From assembly GCF_000807925.1 (NCBI RefSeq), contig NZ_JRVC01000004.1, positions 1 through 64,000 of the forward strand: a stretch of 64,000 nt of DNA, given 5' to 3'. Of the stretch, positions 56,251 through 63,169 are shown one piece after another; position 1 is the first letter of the stretch; the number at the start of each line of letters is the position of its first letter. Made by a program: the position numbers and the translations under genes. Below the pieces are notes generated by a model that made no database searches, had not been told where the DNA came from, and saw only the letters and a program-made list of their open reading frames with translations. The stretch comes from Novosphingobium subterraneum. GTDB lineage: Bacteria > Pseudomonadota > Alphaproteobacteria > Sphingomonadales > Sphingomonadaceae.

Positions 56251-56457
56251 ATGCCAGTAGGCACCGTAAAATTCTTCAACACCGAAAAGGGCTACGGCTT
56301 CATTCAGCCCGACAACGGCGGCGCTGACAGCTTCGTGCACATCTCGGCCGTCCAGGCTGCCGGCATGGCCAGCCTCGATAAGGACCAGCGCGTAAGCTAC
56401 GAAGTCGAGACCGGCCGCAACGGCAAGGCTTCGGCCGTGAACCTCGTTTCGGCCTGA
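56251..56457 (+). CDS. Cold-shock protein (CspA family)
   Basis: The 68-residue OB-fold protein has RNP1 KGYGFI and RNP2 FVHIS, and binds single-stranded RNA or DNA. GGAAGGAAC precedes the ATG. The gap of 245 bases upstream, containing both divergent promoters, leaves room for a long leader, the usual site of cold-shock control. The AT-rich stretch at 56160-56190 could belong to that leader. Confidence 0.96.
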   Translation: MPVGTVKFFNTEKGYGFIQPDNGGADSFVHISAVQAAGMASLDKDQRVSYEVETGRNGKASAVNLVSA

Positions 56458-56527
56458 TCGGAACCAACCTCGGCATCGACAGGCAACGGGGCTTTGCAAA
56501 TTGGCTGAGCCCTGTCATCGCAACGCG

Positions 56528-56923
56528 ATGAGCAACCCTGCCGATGCCGAACTGCAAGTCCGCCTCCGCCGCGCCGCGTTCAACCGCGCGCTGGCGGAGG
56601 GGGATCTTGCCGCGATTGCGCCGCTTCTCTCGCCCGATGTGGTTCTGATCACCGGCAGCGACAGTGCAGTCATTTCTGGGCGTAAGGCGCAACTGGCGGC
56701 TTGGAAGCGAGATTTCGCGCAAGCTCCTCGAGCCGTCTACGTGCGCAGCACCGATAGCGTGATCGCTTCAGCCGTAGAACCGATCGCCATGGAGCACGGG
56801 CGCTGGAGCGCAACTGTTCAGGAATCCGGCGAAGTGACGGCCGCCGGGACCTATGCCGCCAAGTGGCGCAAGATCGGTAACGGCTGGGTTTTGATCGCGG
56901 AAATTTTCTTGACGCTCGGCTGA
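56528..56923 (+). CDS. NTF2-like/DUF4440 protein
   Basis: A protein of 131 residues with the SnoaL/DUF4440 pattern: an N-terminal helix (LRRAAFNRALAEGDLAAIAPLLSPD), then VVLITGSD, GRKAQLAAWKRDF, and a final sheet GTYAAKWRKIGNGWVLIAEIFL. NTF2-like proteins include isomerases, dehydratases and toxin-immunity factors, so function is open. I took the ATG at 56528; TTG at 56501 is possible. It stands alone after cspA. Confidence 0.85.
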   Translation: MSNPADAELQVRLRRAAFNRALAEGDLAAIAPLLSPDVVLITGSDSAVISGRKAQLAAWKRDFAQAPRAVYVRSTDSVIASAVEPIAMEHGRWSATVQESGEVTAAGTYAAKWRKIGNGWVLIAEIFLTLG

Positions 56924-56937
56924 GCCCGCCAATGCCT

Positions 56938-57336
56938 TCACGACGCGGTTGGCAAGATATTCATAACGATAGCTTCCTGTCGCATTTCCCGGTCCGCCTG
57001 AGCCGGCAGATCCGCCTCTTCGTCTTCGATGACCTGGGGGTCAGGCGCAATCTCGTAATCCTCATATTCCGGAAGCGCCTCTGCCGGAGGCAGGTCCTCT
57101 GGCTCTTCCCAAGGCTGCTCCCAATAAGCAATACGCATGGGGCGATGGAAAATAGGTGCCGGAGCCACCGGATAACTCTCGTAGGTGACGGCAGTGATTT
57201 CGGGATAGGCGTCCGGTCGGGCAGCAGGGTATGGTCGCTCCGGTGAGGGCATGCGCGTCGGTATCGTGCTGGTTGCGGCAAGGCCCAAGCCGGCGCCGAT
57301 GGCGATCATGACGGTGGCAAAGCGATCGAACAACAC
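56938..57336 (-). CDS. Acidic proline-rich secreted or anchored protein, unknown
   Basis: The 132-residue reading starts with GTG after GGAG. It has a short basic head, a hydrophobic stretch (FATVMIAIGAGLGLAAT), then a proline-, tyrosine- and glutamate-rich tail (for example WEQPWEEPEDLPPAEALPEYEDYE). No family is recognised. The composition suggests a disordered, periplasmic acidic tail. It could also be a poorly conserved ORF, as low-complexity frames occur by chance. Confidence 0.5.
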   Translation of the reverse strand: MLFDRFATVMIAIGAGLGLAATSTIPTRMPSPERPYPAARPDAYPEITAVTYESYPVAPAPIFHRPMRIAYWEQPWEEPEDLPPAEALPEYEDYEIAPDPQVIEDEEADLPAQADREMRQEAIVMNILPTAS

Positions 57337-57678
57337 GAACCTGGCTCCTGCAACCCTCCCTTGGGGAAGGAATGCCGGAGCGTTGCGGCGGTTCCGGGGC
57401 GACCGGTTCGCCCGTCAATTGACAGTGGATCAGCCCCGGCGGGGCCGAGTCCAGCAACCGATCGTCGCGGTCCTGACGTTGGCAACACAGCGCTGGTGCT
57501 GACGGCGCGTGCTTGGGAAGGTAACCAGATTCAAAACAGAAAGGGCGCCTCCTGCGGGAAGCGCCCTTTGCTGGGATCAGCGGTGCAGCACGAAGCTGGC
57601 CTTGCTCACGGGTGAGGCGCTGCTTGCGAGCTGGCGACTTTGGGTCGAGCCTCTGGGCAGTCCCGTGTTGCGGGGCAG
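57337..57678. other. 342-base gap without a convincing gene
   Basis: Reading frames here lack ribosome sites and family resemblance. The only structure seen is the terminator-like hairpin at 57540-57569. No tRNA or known RNA motif was found. Confidence 0.5.
57540..57569 (-). terminator. Rho-independent terminator-like hairpin
   Basis: AAAGGGCGC and GCGCCCTTT form a 9-bp stem with a 12-base loop. On the minus strand TCTGTTTTG follows. It lies about 110 bases after the secreted protein gene at 57679-57969, so it is its probable terminator. Confidence 0.7.
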
Positions 57679-57969
57679 TCAATCGTTGCTGGCAGCAGCC
57701 TTGCTGGAGATCTTCTTGACGTCCTTGACGTCGAAGGTGACCGGACGACCGTTGAAGCGGCCGGTGACGGTGCGCTTGGTGACCTTCAGTTCGAAGGGAA
57801 CCTTGCCGGCATAGGCCGAGCCCTTGAGAACCTTGACATCGCCCTGCTGTTCGGCGGTGTAATCGTACTTCACGCCCTGGTACGTGAACGAGCCGGTTTC
57901 CGGTTCGGCAGCAAACACGGGGGTGGCGACGAGGACGGCAGCAGCGGCAGCGAGGATAGTCTTGATCAT
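57679..57969 (-). CDS. Small secreted protein, unknown
   Basis: From the ATG at 57969, with AGGAGATATTGCC before it, the protein has 96 residues: a signal peptide ending TPVFA, then about 73 mature residues with a beta-strand-rich look (GSFTYQGVKYDYTAEQQGDV, TKRTVTGRFNGRPVTFDV) and a basic tail. I recognise no family. Two palindromes lie about 85 to 125 bases upstream, so its expression may be regulated. It is likely periplasmic. Confidence 0.8.
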   Translation of the reverse strand: MIKTILAAAAAVLVATPVFAAEPETGSFTYQGVKYDYTAEQQGDVKVLKGSAYAGKVPFELKVTKRTVTGRFNGRPVTFDVKDVKKISSKAAASND

Positions 57970-58052
57970 GGCAATATCTCCTGGAAGATAAGGAAAGATT
58001 GCCTTCAGCACCCTTATCTTGTTGCGTTGCAGCATACTAATCGTGTGCAGTG

Positions 58053-58095
58053 CGGCAATTGTATTTGCCGTGCTGTCAGTTGCATGATTTGCAAC
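58053..58095 (-). promoter_or_regulatory. Two palindromes upstream of the secreted protein gene
   Basis: CGGCAATTGTATTTGCCG (58053-58070; 6-base arms) and GTTGCATGATTTGCAAC (58079-58095; 6-base arms) lie about 85 and 110 bases before the start. Both contain TTGC/GCAA half sites. They may bind one regulator. No other signal is visible in 57970-58255. Confidence 0.35.
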
Positions 58096-58255
58096 TCGGT
58101 GCTTTTCGCCGCGAAAACAGTCGTTTGCCAGAGGTTGCGCCAATCCCGCCATGCCCCTTCATACGTAAGCATGAATAACGATTCGTCGCAGGGATGCCGT
58201 CGAATCGAAAGCTACGCTGGCGGGGGGCAACTTGCCGACCCCACGCCTCGGCCGG

Positions 58256-58561
58256 TCAGCGTTTGCGAACGAATTCGGCCCGCAGGACCAATCCCTTGAT
58301 GCCGGGATACTTGCAGTCGATCTCCTGCGGGTCGCCCGTCAGCCGGATCGACTTGATCAGCGTGCCCTGCTTCAAGGTTTGCCCGGCGCCCTTGACGTCG
58401 AGATCCTTGATCAGGGTAACCTGGTCACCATCAGCCAGGAGGTTGCCGACGGCGTCGCGAACCTCAACGGCGCAGGCGGCTTGGCGCTTTGCCGCGAGTT
58501 CGGATGCTGGCAGCCATTCGCCGCTGTCCTCGTCGTAGACATAGTCTTCATCTTCGCTCAT
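58256..58561 (-). CDS. PhnA/YjdM-type protein lacking the zinc ribbon
   Basis: The C-terminal part matches the PhnA domain: EVRDAVGNLLADGDQVTLIKDLDVKG, TLIKSIRLTGDPQEIDCK and LRAEFVRKR. In usual members this follows a four-cysteine zinc ribbon; here the N terminus is instead an acidic stretch (SEDEDYVYDEDSGEW) with no cysteine pairs. PhnA names come from a phosphonate locus, but the family is not a phosphonatase. GGAGGGAACG precedes the ATG; length 101 residues. Divergent from the GNAT gene. Confidence 0.85.
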   Translation of the reverse strand: MSEDEDYVYDEDSGEWLPASELAAKRQAACAVEVRDAVGNLLADGDQVTLIKDLDVKGAGQTLKQGTLIKSIRLTGDPQEIDCKYPGIKGLVLRAEFVRKR

Positions 58562-58640
58562 CGTTCCCTCCATTCGCGCATCCCCGTGGCACGCGGGGGC
58601 GCTGCTTGCCAGCAAAAGCGGCATTCGAGGGAGGATATGC

Positions 58641-59243
58641 TTGGATCGGACAATCGTTCGCCTGGGACCTGGCGATGCTGACGCAGCGACCGAGACGTTG
58701 ACTGCTGCCTTCCGTCAAGATCCGGCGATGAACTGGATGTTTGCCAATGATGAATCCCGCGAGCGTCGAATGCCGCAGTTGATCCGCTGGATGTTCCACG
58801 ATCACCTGCGGCACGGTATGGTACTGGGAACGGCCGGATGTGAAGTCGTCACGCTGTGGCGGCCACCGGGGAGCGTTCATGAGCATGCAAGTCTGACGCC
58901 GCCGGCGCTGGTGCGCTTTATCGCGATGCTCGGCACGGCCGTGCTGCGGGCGGAGCGCGCGGACCGGATGATCGGCAAGCATTTGCCGAAGGGTGAGCGC
59001 CAGTTCTATCTGCGCATGGCCGGTGTTCGACCTGACAGGCAGGGGCAGGGCCTTGGCGGCCTTGCCATCCGGGCTGGCCTTGCCGAAGCCGACGCTGCGG
59101 GGCTACCGGCCGTTCTGGAAACCGCGACGGAGAGCAATGTCGGGCTTTACCGCTCGATGGGTTTCGAACTGATCGACACGTGGCCGGTCGCCAGAAAGGG
59201 CCCGACATTCTGGACCATGGCCAGGCCGGTGCCGTTCAGGTGA
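58641..59243 (+). CDS. GNAT family N-acetyltransferase
   Basis: A 200-residue protein with the acetyl-CoA pyrophosphate loop RPDRQGQGLGGLAI (about residues 130-145) and VLETATESNVGLYRSMGFE near the end, as in GNAT enzymes. The TTG start follows GGGAGGA at normal spacing. It ends within the convergent TauE gene (8-base overlap). The acceptor substrate is unknown. Confidence 0.87.
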   Translation: MDRTIVRLGPGDADAATETLTAAFRQDPAMNWMFANDESRERRMPQLIRWMFHDHLRHGMVLGTAGCEVVTLWRPPGSVHEHASLTPPALVRFIAMLGTAVLRAERADRMIGKHLPKGERQFYLRMAGVRPDRQGQGLGGLAIRAGLAEADAAGLPAVLETATESNVGLYRSMGFELIDTWPVARKGPTFWTMARPVPFR

Positions 59244-59988
59244 AGGCATCGACCATCAGCTTGCCGCCAAGCATGACCATCAGCAGGTAGATGATGGTGT
59301 AGAACCGATCAGGCTTGAGCGCGCGGACGACACGGACAGAGATCAGTGTGGTAATGACCGCCAACGGGACGAGCAGAGCGGCGGCCACCACCACTTCGTG
59401 GGTGAAGGCCCCAAGCATGATATAACTTGGCACCTTGAGCCAATTGATCGCGGCGAAAAGGATCGCGTTGGTTCCGGCATACATCAGGTGCGGAAGCTTG
59501 CGCGGGGTGACCCACATCTGGAAGGGCGGACCGCCCGCATGGGCGACCTGGCTGGTAAAGCCGGTGGCCATTCCGAACAGCGCGCCGACCCAGCCCGGAG
59601 ATGCAGACGCGGCGGCCACGCGATTGCCACGCTCGATCCACAGGCGGTAAAGGCCGAACATGAGCGTGATGCCGCCGAGAACGCCCATGAGTGCCTTCTC
59701 GTCGATACTGGCAGCAATGGCCCAGCCGATGCCGATGCCGACCATGGCTCCCGGCAGCATCCAGCCGACGATCCATTTGTCCCAGGCATGCCGGAAGGAC
59801 CAGACGCTGACGACGTCCTGAACGATGAGGATGGGCAAGAGGATGGCGGCGGCGGTCGATGGCGGAAGAGCCAAGGCGGCAACGGGTGTGCCAAGTGCTC
59901 CGAGACCGGAAAATCCGCCCTTGGCCATGCCAACGAGAATGACAGCCACTGCGCAGGCGGCGAGGGTTGCAGGATCGGAAAGGAGCAT
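59236..59988 (-). CDS. TauE/SafE family sulfite exporter-like permease
   Basis: From the ATG at 59988 the protein has 250 residues and seven to eight hydrophobic helices in two similar halves, with the family pattern GMAKGGFSGLGALGTPVAAL in the first and GFTSQVAHAGGPPFQMW in the second. Members export sulfite, taurine-derived or sulfonate anions, though most are unproven. AGGATCG precedes the start. It is the last gene of the four-gene operon from 61214. Confidence 0.9.
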   Translation of the reverse strand: MLLSDPATLAACAVAVILVGMAKGGFSGLGALGTPVAALALPPSTAAAILLPILIVQDVVSVWSFRHAWDKWIVGWMLPGAMVGIGIGWAIAASIDEKALMGVLGGITLMFGLYRLWIERGNRVAAASASPGWVGALFGMATGFTSQVAHAGGPPFQMWVTPRKLPHLMYAGTNAILFAAINWLKVPSYIMLGAFTHEVVVAAALLVPLAVITTLISVRVVRALKPDRFYTIIYLLMVMLGGKLMVDAFT

Positions 59989-59992
59989 CTGT

Positions 59993-60397
59993 CTATCGGG
60001 TCCGTGGCTTCCATGGCCATTCGATGACCCCGCCGGCCCACAGCGCAAGCCAGACGAGCACCGGTTGCGCAAACATGCGAGGGACATGATAGGCGAGGCC
60101 CGCGCCGTGATCCGACTTTGCCAGATCAATCGCAAAGTGGTTGATGTTGGCCGGGAAGACACACACCGCATAGAGTGCGAGACCGATGGACGCAGCCCGG
60201 CGGATCGGCAGGGAAACGCCTTGCGCCAGGCCAACAGCCCCGAGCAGTTCGGCAATGCCTGTCCATAGCACGACAGCTTCGGGGGCAGGGACCCATTGCG
60301 GCATGATGATCAGGAACGGGCGGGGCGATGCGATGTGGATCACGCCCGCCGCGAAGTAGAACAGTGCCAGCGCCAGACGGGCAGCGGCGCGGATCAT
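59993..60397 (-). CDS. DoxX-family membrane protein
   Basis: This 134-residue protein has four hydrophobic helices with features of DoxX-like proteins: LALFYFAAGVIHIASP at the start and ELLGAVGLAQG in the second helix. Its start overlaps the cupin stop (ATGA) and its end is 4 bases before the TauE start. The function of stand-alone DoxX proteins is largely unknown; some are linked to thiosulfate or redox stress. Confidence 0.85.
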   Translation of the reverse strand: MIRAAARLALALFYFAAGVIHIASPRPFLIIMPQWVPAPEAVVLWTGIAELLGAVGLAQGVSLPIRRAASIGLALYAVCVFPANINHFAIDLAKSDHGAGLAYHVPRMFAQPVLVWLALWAGGVIEWPWKPRTR

Positions 60398-60867
60398 GCG
60401 CCGGGTTTCCAGCCGGGCGGGGCGAGGGTGAACCCGGCAAAGTCAAATCCCGGCGCCACAATGCATGAGACAAGCACGTAGCCATGTTCACCGGCGACAG
60501 GTTCGGCGGCCTGCCAGTGCCCGGCAGGAACGATCCCCTGCAGATCTTGCGTGGCGAGATCGTTTCCGAGGATCAGCGTCGAGGGTGCAGTTGTGGATTC
60601 CGCTGCAGTGTGCAGTGCAAGAGCATCACCCGCCTGCCAGATCCAGATCTCGTCAGCATCGACGCGGTGCCAGTGTGATCTTTCGCCAGCTGCCAGCAGG
60701 AACAGGATCGCCGTGCTCGAGGCGCGTCCGCCGCCGACTAAAGGCGCACGCCAAGTTTCCCGGAACCACCCTCCCTCAGGATGGGGCGCGAGGTTCAGGC
60801 TGGAAACGATTTCATGCGCGGGCATCACGAAACGGTTGCCCGACATACGCGCTGAGTCAATCACCAC
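60394..60867 (-). CDS. Cupin (DUF985) protein
   Basis: A single-domain cupin with the family opening LNLAPHPEGGWFRETWR, the metal-site region GERSHWHRVDADEIWIWQAG, and LVSCIVAPGFDFAGFTL near the end. DUF985 cupins lack a proven activity. The 157-residue reading begins GTG-GTG, where the second GTG overlaps the stop of the upstream gene; ATG at 60846 is also possible. No good ribosome site is visible for any of these starts, which favours coupling to the upstream gene. Confidence 0.85.
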   Translation of the reverse strand: MVIDSARMSGNRFVMPAHEIVSSLNLAPHPEGGWFRETWRAPLVGGGRASSTAILFLLAAGERSHWHRVDADEIWIWQAGDALALHTAAESTTAPSTLILGNDLATQDLQGIVPAGHWQAAEPVAGEHGYVLVSCIVAPGFDFAGFTLAPPGWKPGA

Positions 60868-61214
60868 AGTGCTGGGGTAAGTTGAAGGGGAACAGGAGAA
60901 ACTTCGGTCCAGCCAAGCGCCGCGATGGCCGTGTTGCTTTCCTTTGCAGTCCTATGTTCGGCGAGCGACCAGGTTAGGTGCCAAGTACCGCCGTCTGGTC
61001 TGCCAGTCGTCCCATCAATTGAAACGATATATGCCTCAACCCCTTCAGCATCGTCGACATATCCGACAATTTCAGCACGATGCACCGCTTCTGGCGGGAT
61101 TGTTCCCGCGACTGACAGAGTCACGTGGTCGGCAATGGCTCGCTCGTAACGAGGCGGGAGGGCGGCGAGGAGGTTTTCGCGCTGGGTTCTGTCCAGCTTC
61201 CAACCAAGTGTCAT
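60861..61214 (-). CDS. Putative 2H-phosphoesterase-like protein
   Basis: This 117-residue protein has two H-x-T motifs: ADHVTLS at H30 and TWHLTWS at H79, the pattern that defines 2H phosphoesterases such as RNA ligase-like and fungal tRNA-ligase phosphodiesterase domains. Fold order (first motif after an N-terminal helix, second near the C-terminal third) fits, but it is shorter than usual (most are 170 or more). It begins a tight operon with cupin, DoxX and TauE. Substrate unknown; the assignment is by motif only. Confidence 0.55.
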   Translation of the reverse strand: MTLGWKLDRTQRENLLAALPPRYERAIADHVTLSVAGTIPPEAVHRAEIVGYVDDAEGVEAYIVSIDGTTGRPDGGTWHLTWSLAEHRTAKESNTAIAALGWTEVSPVPLQLTPALW

Positions 61215-61232
61215 GCCGCCCCCTCGTTCATT

Positions 61233-61391
61233 TTACTGGGGCGTGGTGAGCGCCCCGGTTACCCAGATGACTGTCAATGCACCGATTGCCAGGACCAGGC
61301 TGATCAGCAGGACCCAGCGTACCACGTTGAGGCCTTCGCCCCCGCGAGCCTCCTCGGTGGTGATGTGCGTTTCTTCGCCGCGTCGTTCCAT
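61233..61391 (-). CDS. Small 52-residue single-helix membrane protein
   Basis: The frame starts MERRGEETHITTEEARGGEG and has one hydrophobic helix (VLLISLVLAIGALTVIWVTG) and a short tail. AAGGAG lies 7-10 bases before the ATG. I recall similar short proteins in sphingomonads with the same acidic head and single helix. No function is known. It is 18 bases upstream of the 2H-like gene and may share its transcript. Confidence 0.7.
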   Translation of the reverse strand: MERRGEETHITTEEARGGEGLNVVRWVLLISLVLAIGALTVIWVTGALTTPQ

Positions 61392-61501
61392 GGCGCTTCT
61401 CCTTCGGTAGAACCGTGCTTGGCGACTCTACGCGCAGGCAAGCGCCCTGTTCCGGCAATGCCCCCATGGACATGACCGGAACGGTGATTAATTCAGATCA
61501 A

Positions 61502-62338
61502 TCAATCGCGCAGGAGTTCGTTGATCCCGGTCTTGCTACGGGTCTGCGCGTCGACCGTCTTGACGATGACGGCGCAGTAGAGCGACGGGCCGGGGGTGCC
61601 GTCGGGCAGGGGCTTGCCCGGCATGGCACCTGGAACGACGACAGCATAGGGTGGCACGCGGCCAATGTGGACTTCGCCCGTGGCGCGGTCGACGATCTTG
61701 GTGGAAGCGCCGAGGTAGACGCCCATCGACAGCACTGCGCCTTCGCCGACGATAACGCCTTCGGCCACTTCCGAGCGGGCGCCGATGAATGCGCCGTCCT
61801 CGATGATGACGGGGCCTGCCTGCAGCGGTTCGAGCACACCGCCGATGCCGGCGCCGCCCGAGATGTGGACATTCTTGCCGATCTGCGCGCAGGAGCCGAC
61901 GGTTGCCCAGGTATCAACCATGGTGCCTTCATCGACGAAGGCGCCGATGTTGACGAAGCTTGGCATCAGCACCACGCCCTTGGCGATGTGTGCGCCCTTG
62001 CGCGCGACGGCACCGGGGACGACGCGGAAACCGGCTTCGCGGAAGCGGTTCTCGCCCCAGCCTGCAAACTTCGAGGGCACCTTGTCAAATGCAGGAGCGC
62101 CGCCCGAGCCGGCCTCGATCACTGCGTTGTCGTTCAGGCGGAACGAGAGCAGCACGGCCTTCTTGAGCCACTGGTTGACGCGCCATTCGCCGTCCACCTT
62201 TTCGGCAGCGCGGGCCTTGCCGCTGTCGAGCAGTTCGAGCGCGGCCTCAACCACTTCTCGCACAGCATCGCTGGCCGGGGTGACATTGGCGCGGTCTTCC
62301 CAGGCGGCTTCGATGGCAGCTTGCAGCTGGTCTGTCAT
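61502..62338 (-). CDS. dapD: 2,3,4,5-tetrahydropyridine-2,6-dicarboxylate N-succinyltransferase
   Basis: DapD is the succinyltransferase of lysine and diaminopimelate synthesis. The 278-residue protein from the ATG at 62338 has an N-terminal helical part and a left-handed beta-helix of hexapeptides (for example [54 protein letters not shown]), ending [11 protein letters not shown] as in the family. GGAG precedes the start. It follows a HAD phosphatase gene on the same strand. Confidence 0.96.
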   Translation of the reverse strand: MTDQLQAAIEAAWEDRANVTPASDAVREVVEAALELLDSGKARAAEKVDGEWRVNQWLKKAVLLSFRLNDNAVIEAGSGGAPAFDKVPSKFAGWGENRFREAGFRVVPGAVARKGAHIAKGVVLMPSFVNIGAFVDEGTMVDTWATVGSCAQIGKNVHISGGAGIGGVLEPLQAGPVIIEDGAFIGARSEVAEGVIVGEGAVLSMGVYLGASTKIVDRATGEVHIGRVPPYAVVVPGAMPGKPLPDGTPGPSLYCAVIVKTVDAQTRSKTGINELLRD

Positions 62339-62384
62339 GGCGTTTCTCCGTGCGGGATCGGTATGGAACAAAATTGCGTGGCGA

Positions 62385-63110
62385 CTAGCCGAGCGTTGTC
62401 TGATCGGCAAGCGCCGCAATCGTATGATCCAGCCATGCGACGACATCGTCTGTGACCACGTCGATTGCGGCATCATCCTTGGCGCGATCGCCCCAGTCCG
62501 TGGCGAGATCGAGCCAGACCGTCTGCATGCCGAGGGCCTTGGCCGGGGCGAGGTTGCGCGCCATGTCTTCGACGAAGACCGAAGTCTCGGGATTGACGCC
62601 CAACGCTTCGATCATGCTGGTGTATGCCGTGGGCTCGGGCTTGGGTTTGTAGGCCATGGCGTGGATGTCCCACAGCCCGTCGAAACTGTCGGAAAGATCG
62701 AGTCCGGCAAGCACCCTGGCGGCATAGGCATCATCGCCATTGGTGAAGAGGATCTTGCGGCCCGGGAGTTTCGCCAGCCTGTCTGCCAGACGCGGTGCGG
62801 CAGCCAGCGGGGTAATGTCGATGTCGTGCACGAAGCCGAGAAAATGGTGCGGATCGGTGGCGTGGTAATGCATCAGGCCTGAAAGGGTGGTGCCGTGATC
62901 GTGGAAGTAGAGCTTCTGCACGCGCCGAGCCTCCAGCTCGTCGCAGCCGAGCAGGTCCTTGATGAACAGGCCCATGCGCTCATCGATCTGATCGAACAGC
63001 CGGGTCGATGGGGGATAGAGCGTGTTGTCGAGATCGAAGATCCAGCAATCAACAATCGTGGGATCGAAGGGCATTTGCGTATTCCAGTCCGGAACTGTGT
63101 CATTCGGCAT
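62385..63110 (-). CDS. HAD-superfamily pyrimidine 5'-nucleotidase-like phosphatase
   Basis: This 241-residue protein has motif [11 protein letters not shown] (nucleophile Asp 26), motif [13 protein letters not shown], and motif [14 protein letters not shown] with [14 protein letters not shown]. The pattern [18 protein letters not shown] is that of the yeast Sdt1-like pyrimidine 5'-nucleotidase group. It could dephosphorylate UMP or CMP or pyridoxal-type substrates. I took the ATG at 63110; ATG at 63074 is also possible. Confidence 0.9.
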   Translation of the reverse strand: MPNDTVPDWNTQMPFDPTIVDCWIFDLDNTLYPPSTRLFDQIDERMGLFIKDLLGCDELEARRVQKLYFHDHGTTLSGLMHYHATDPHHFLGFVHDIDITPLAAAPRLADRLAKLPGRKILFTNGDDAYAARVLAGLDLSDSFDGLWDIHAMAYKPKPEPTAYTSMIEALGVNPETSVFVEDMARNLAPAKALGMQTVWLDLATDWGDRAKDDAAIDVVTDDVVAWLDHTIAALADQTTLG

Positions 63111-63169
63111 TTACGGCCCTGGGGTTATCAGCAAGACTTGGGCAAAGCTACCGGAGCCGGGGTGCGGTG

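Noticed and set aside
57509-57814. 101-residue plus-strand ORF
   Set aside because: It spans a terminator and the end of the secreted protein gene, without a ribosome site.
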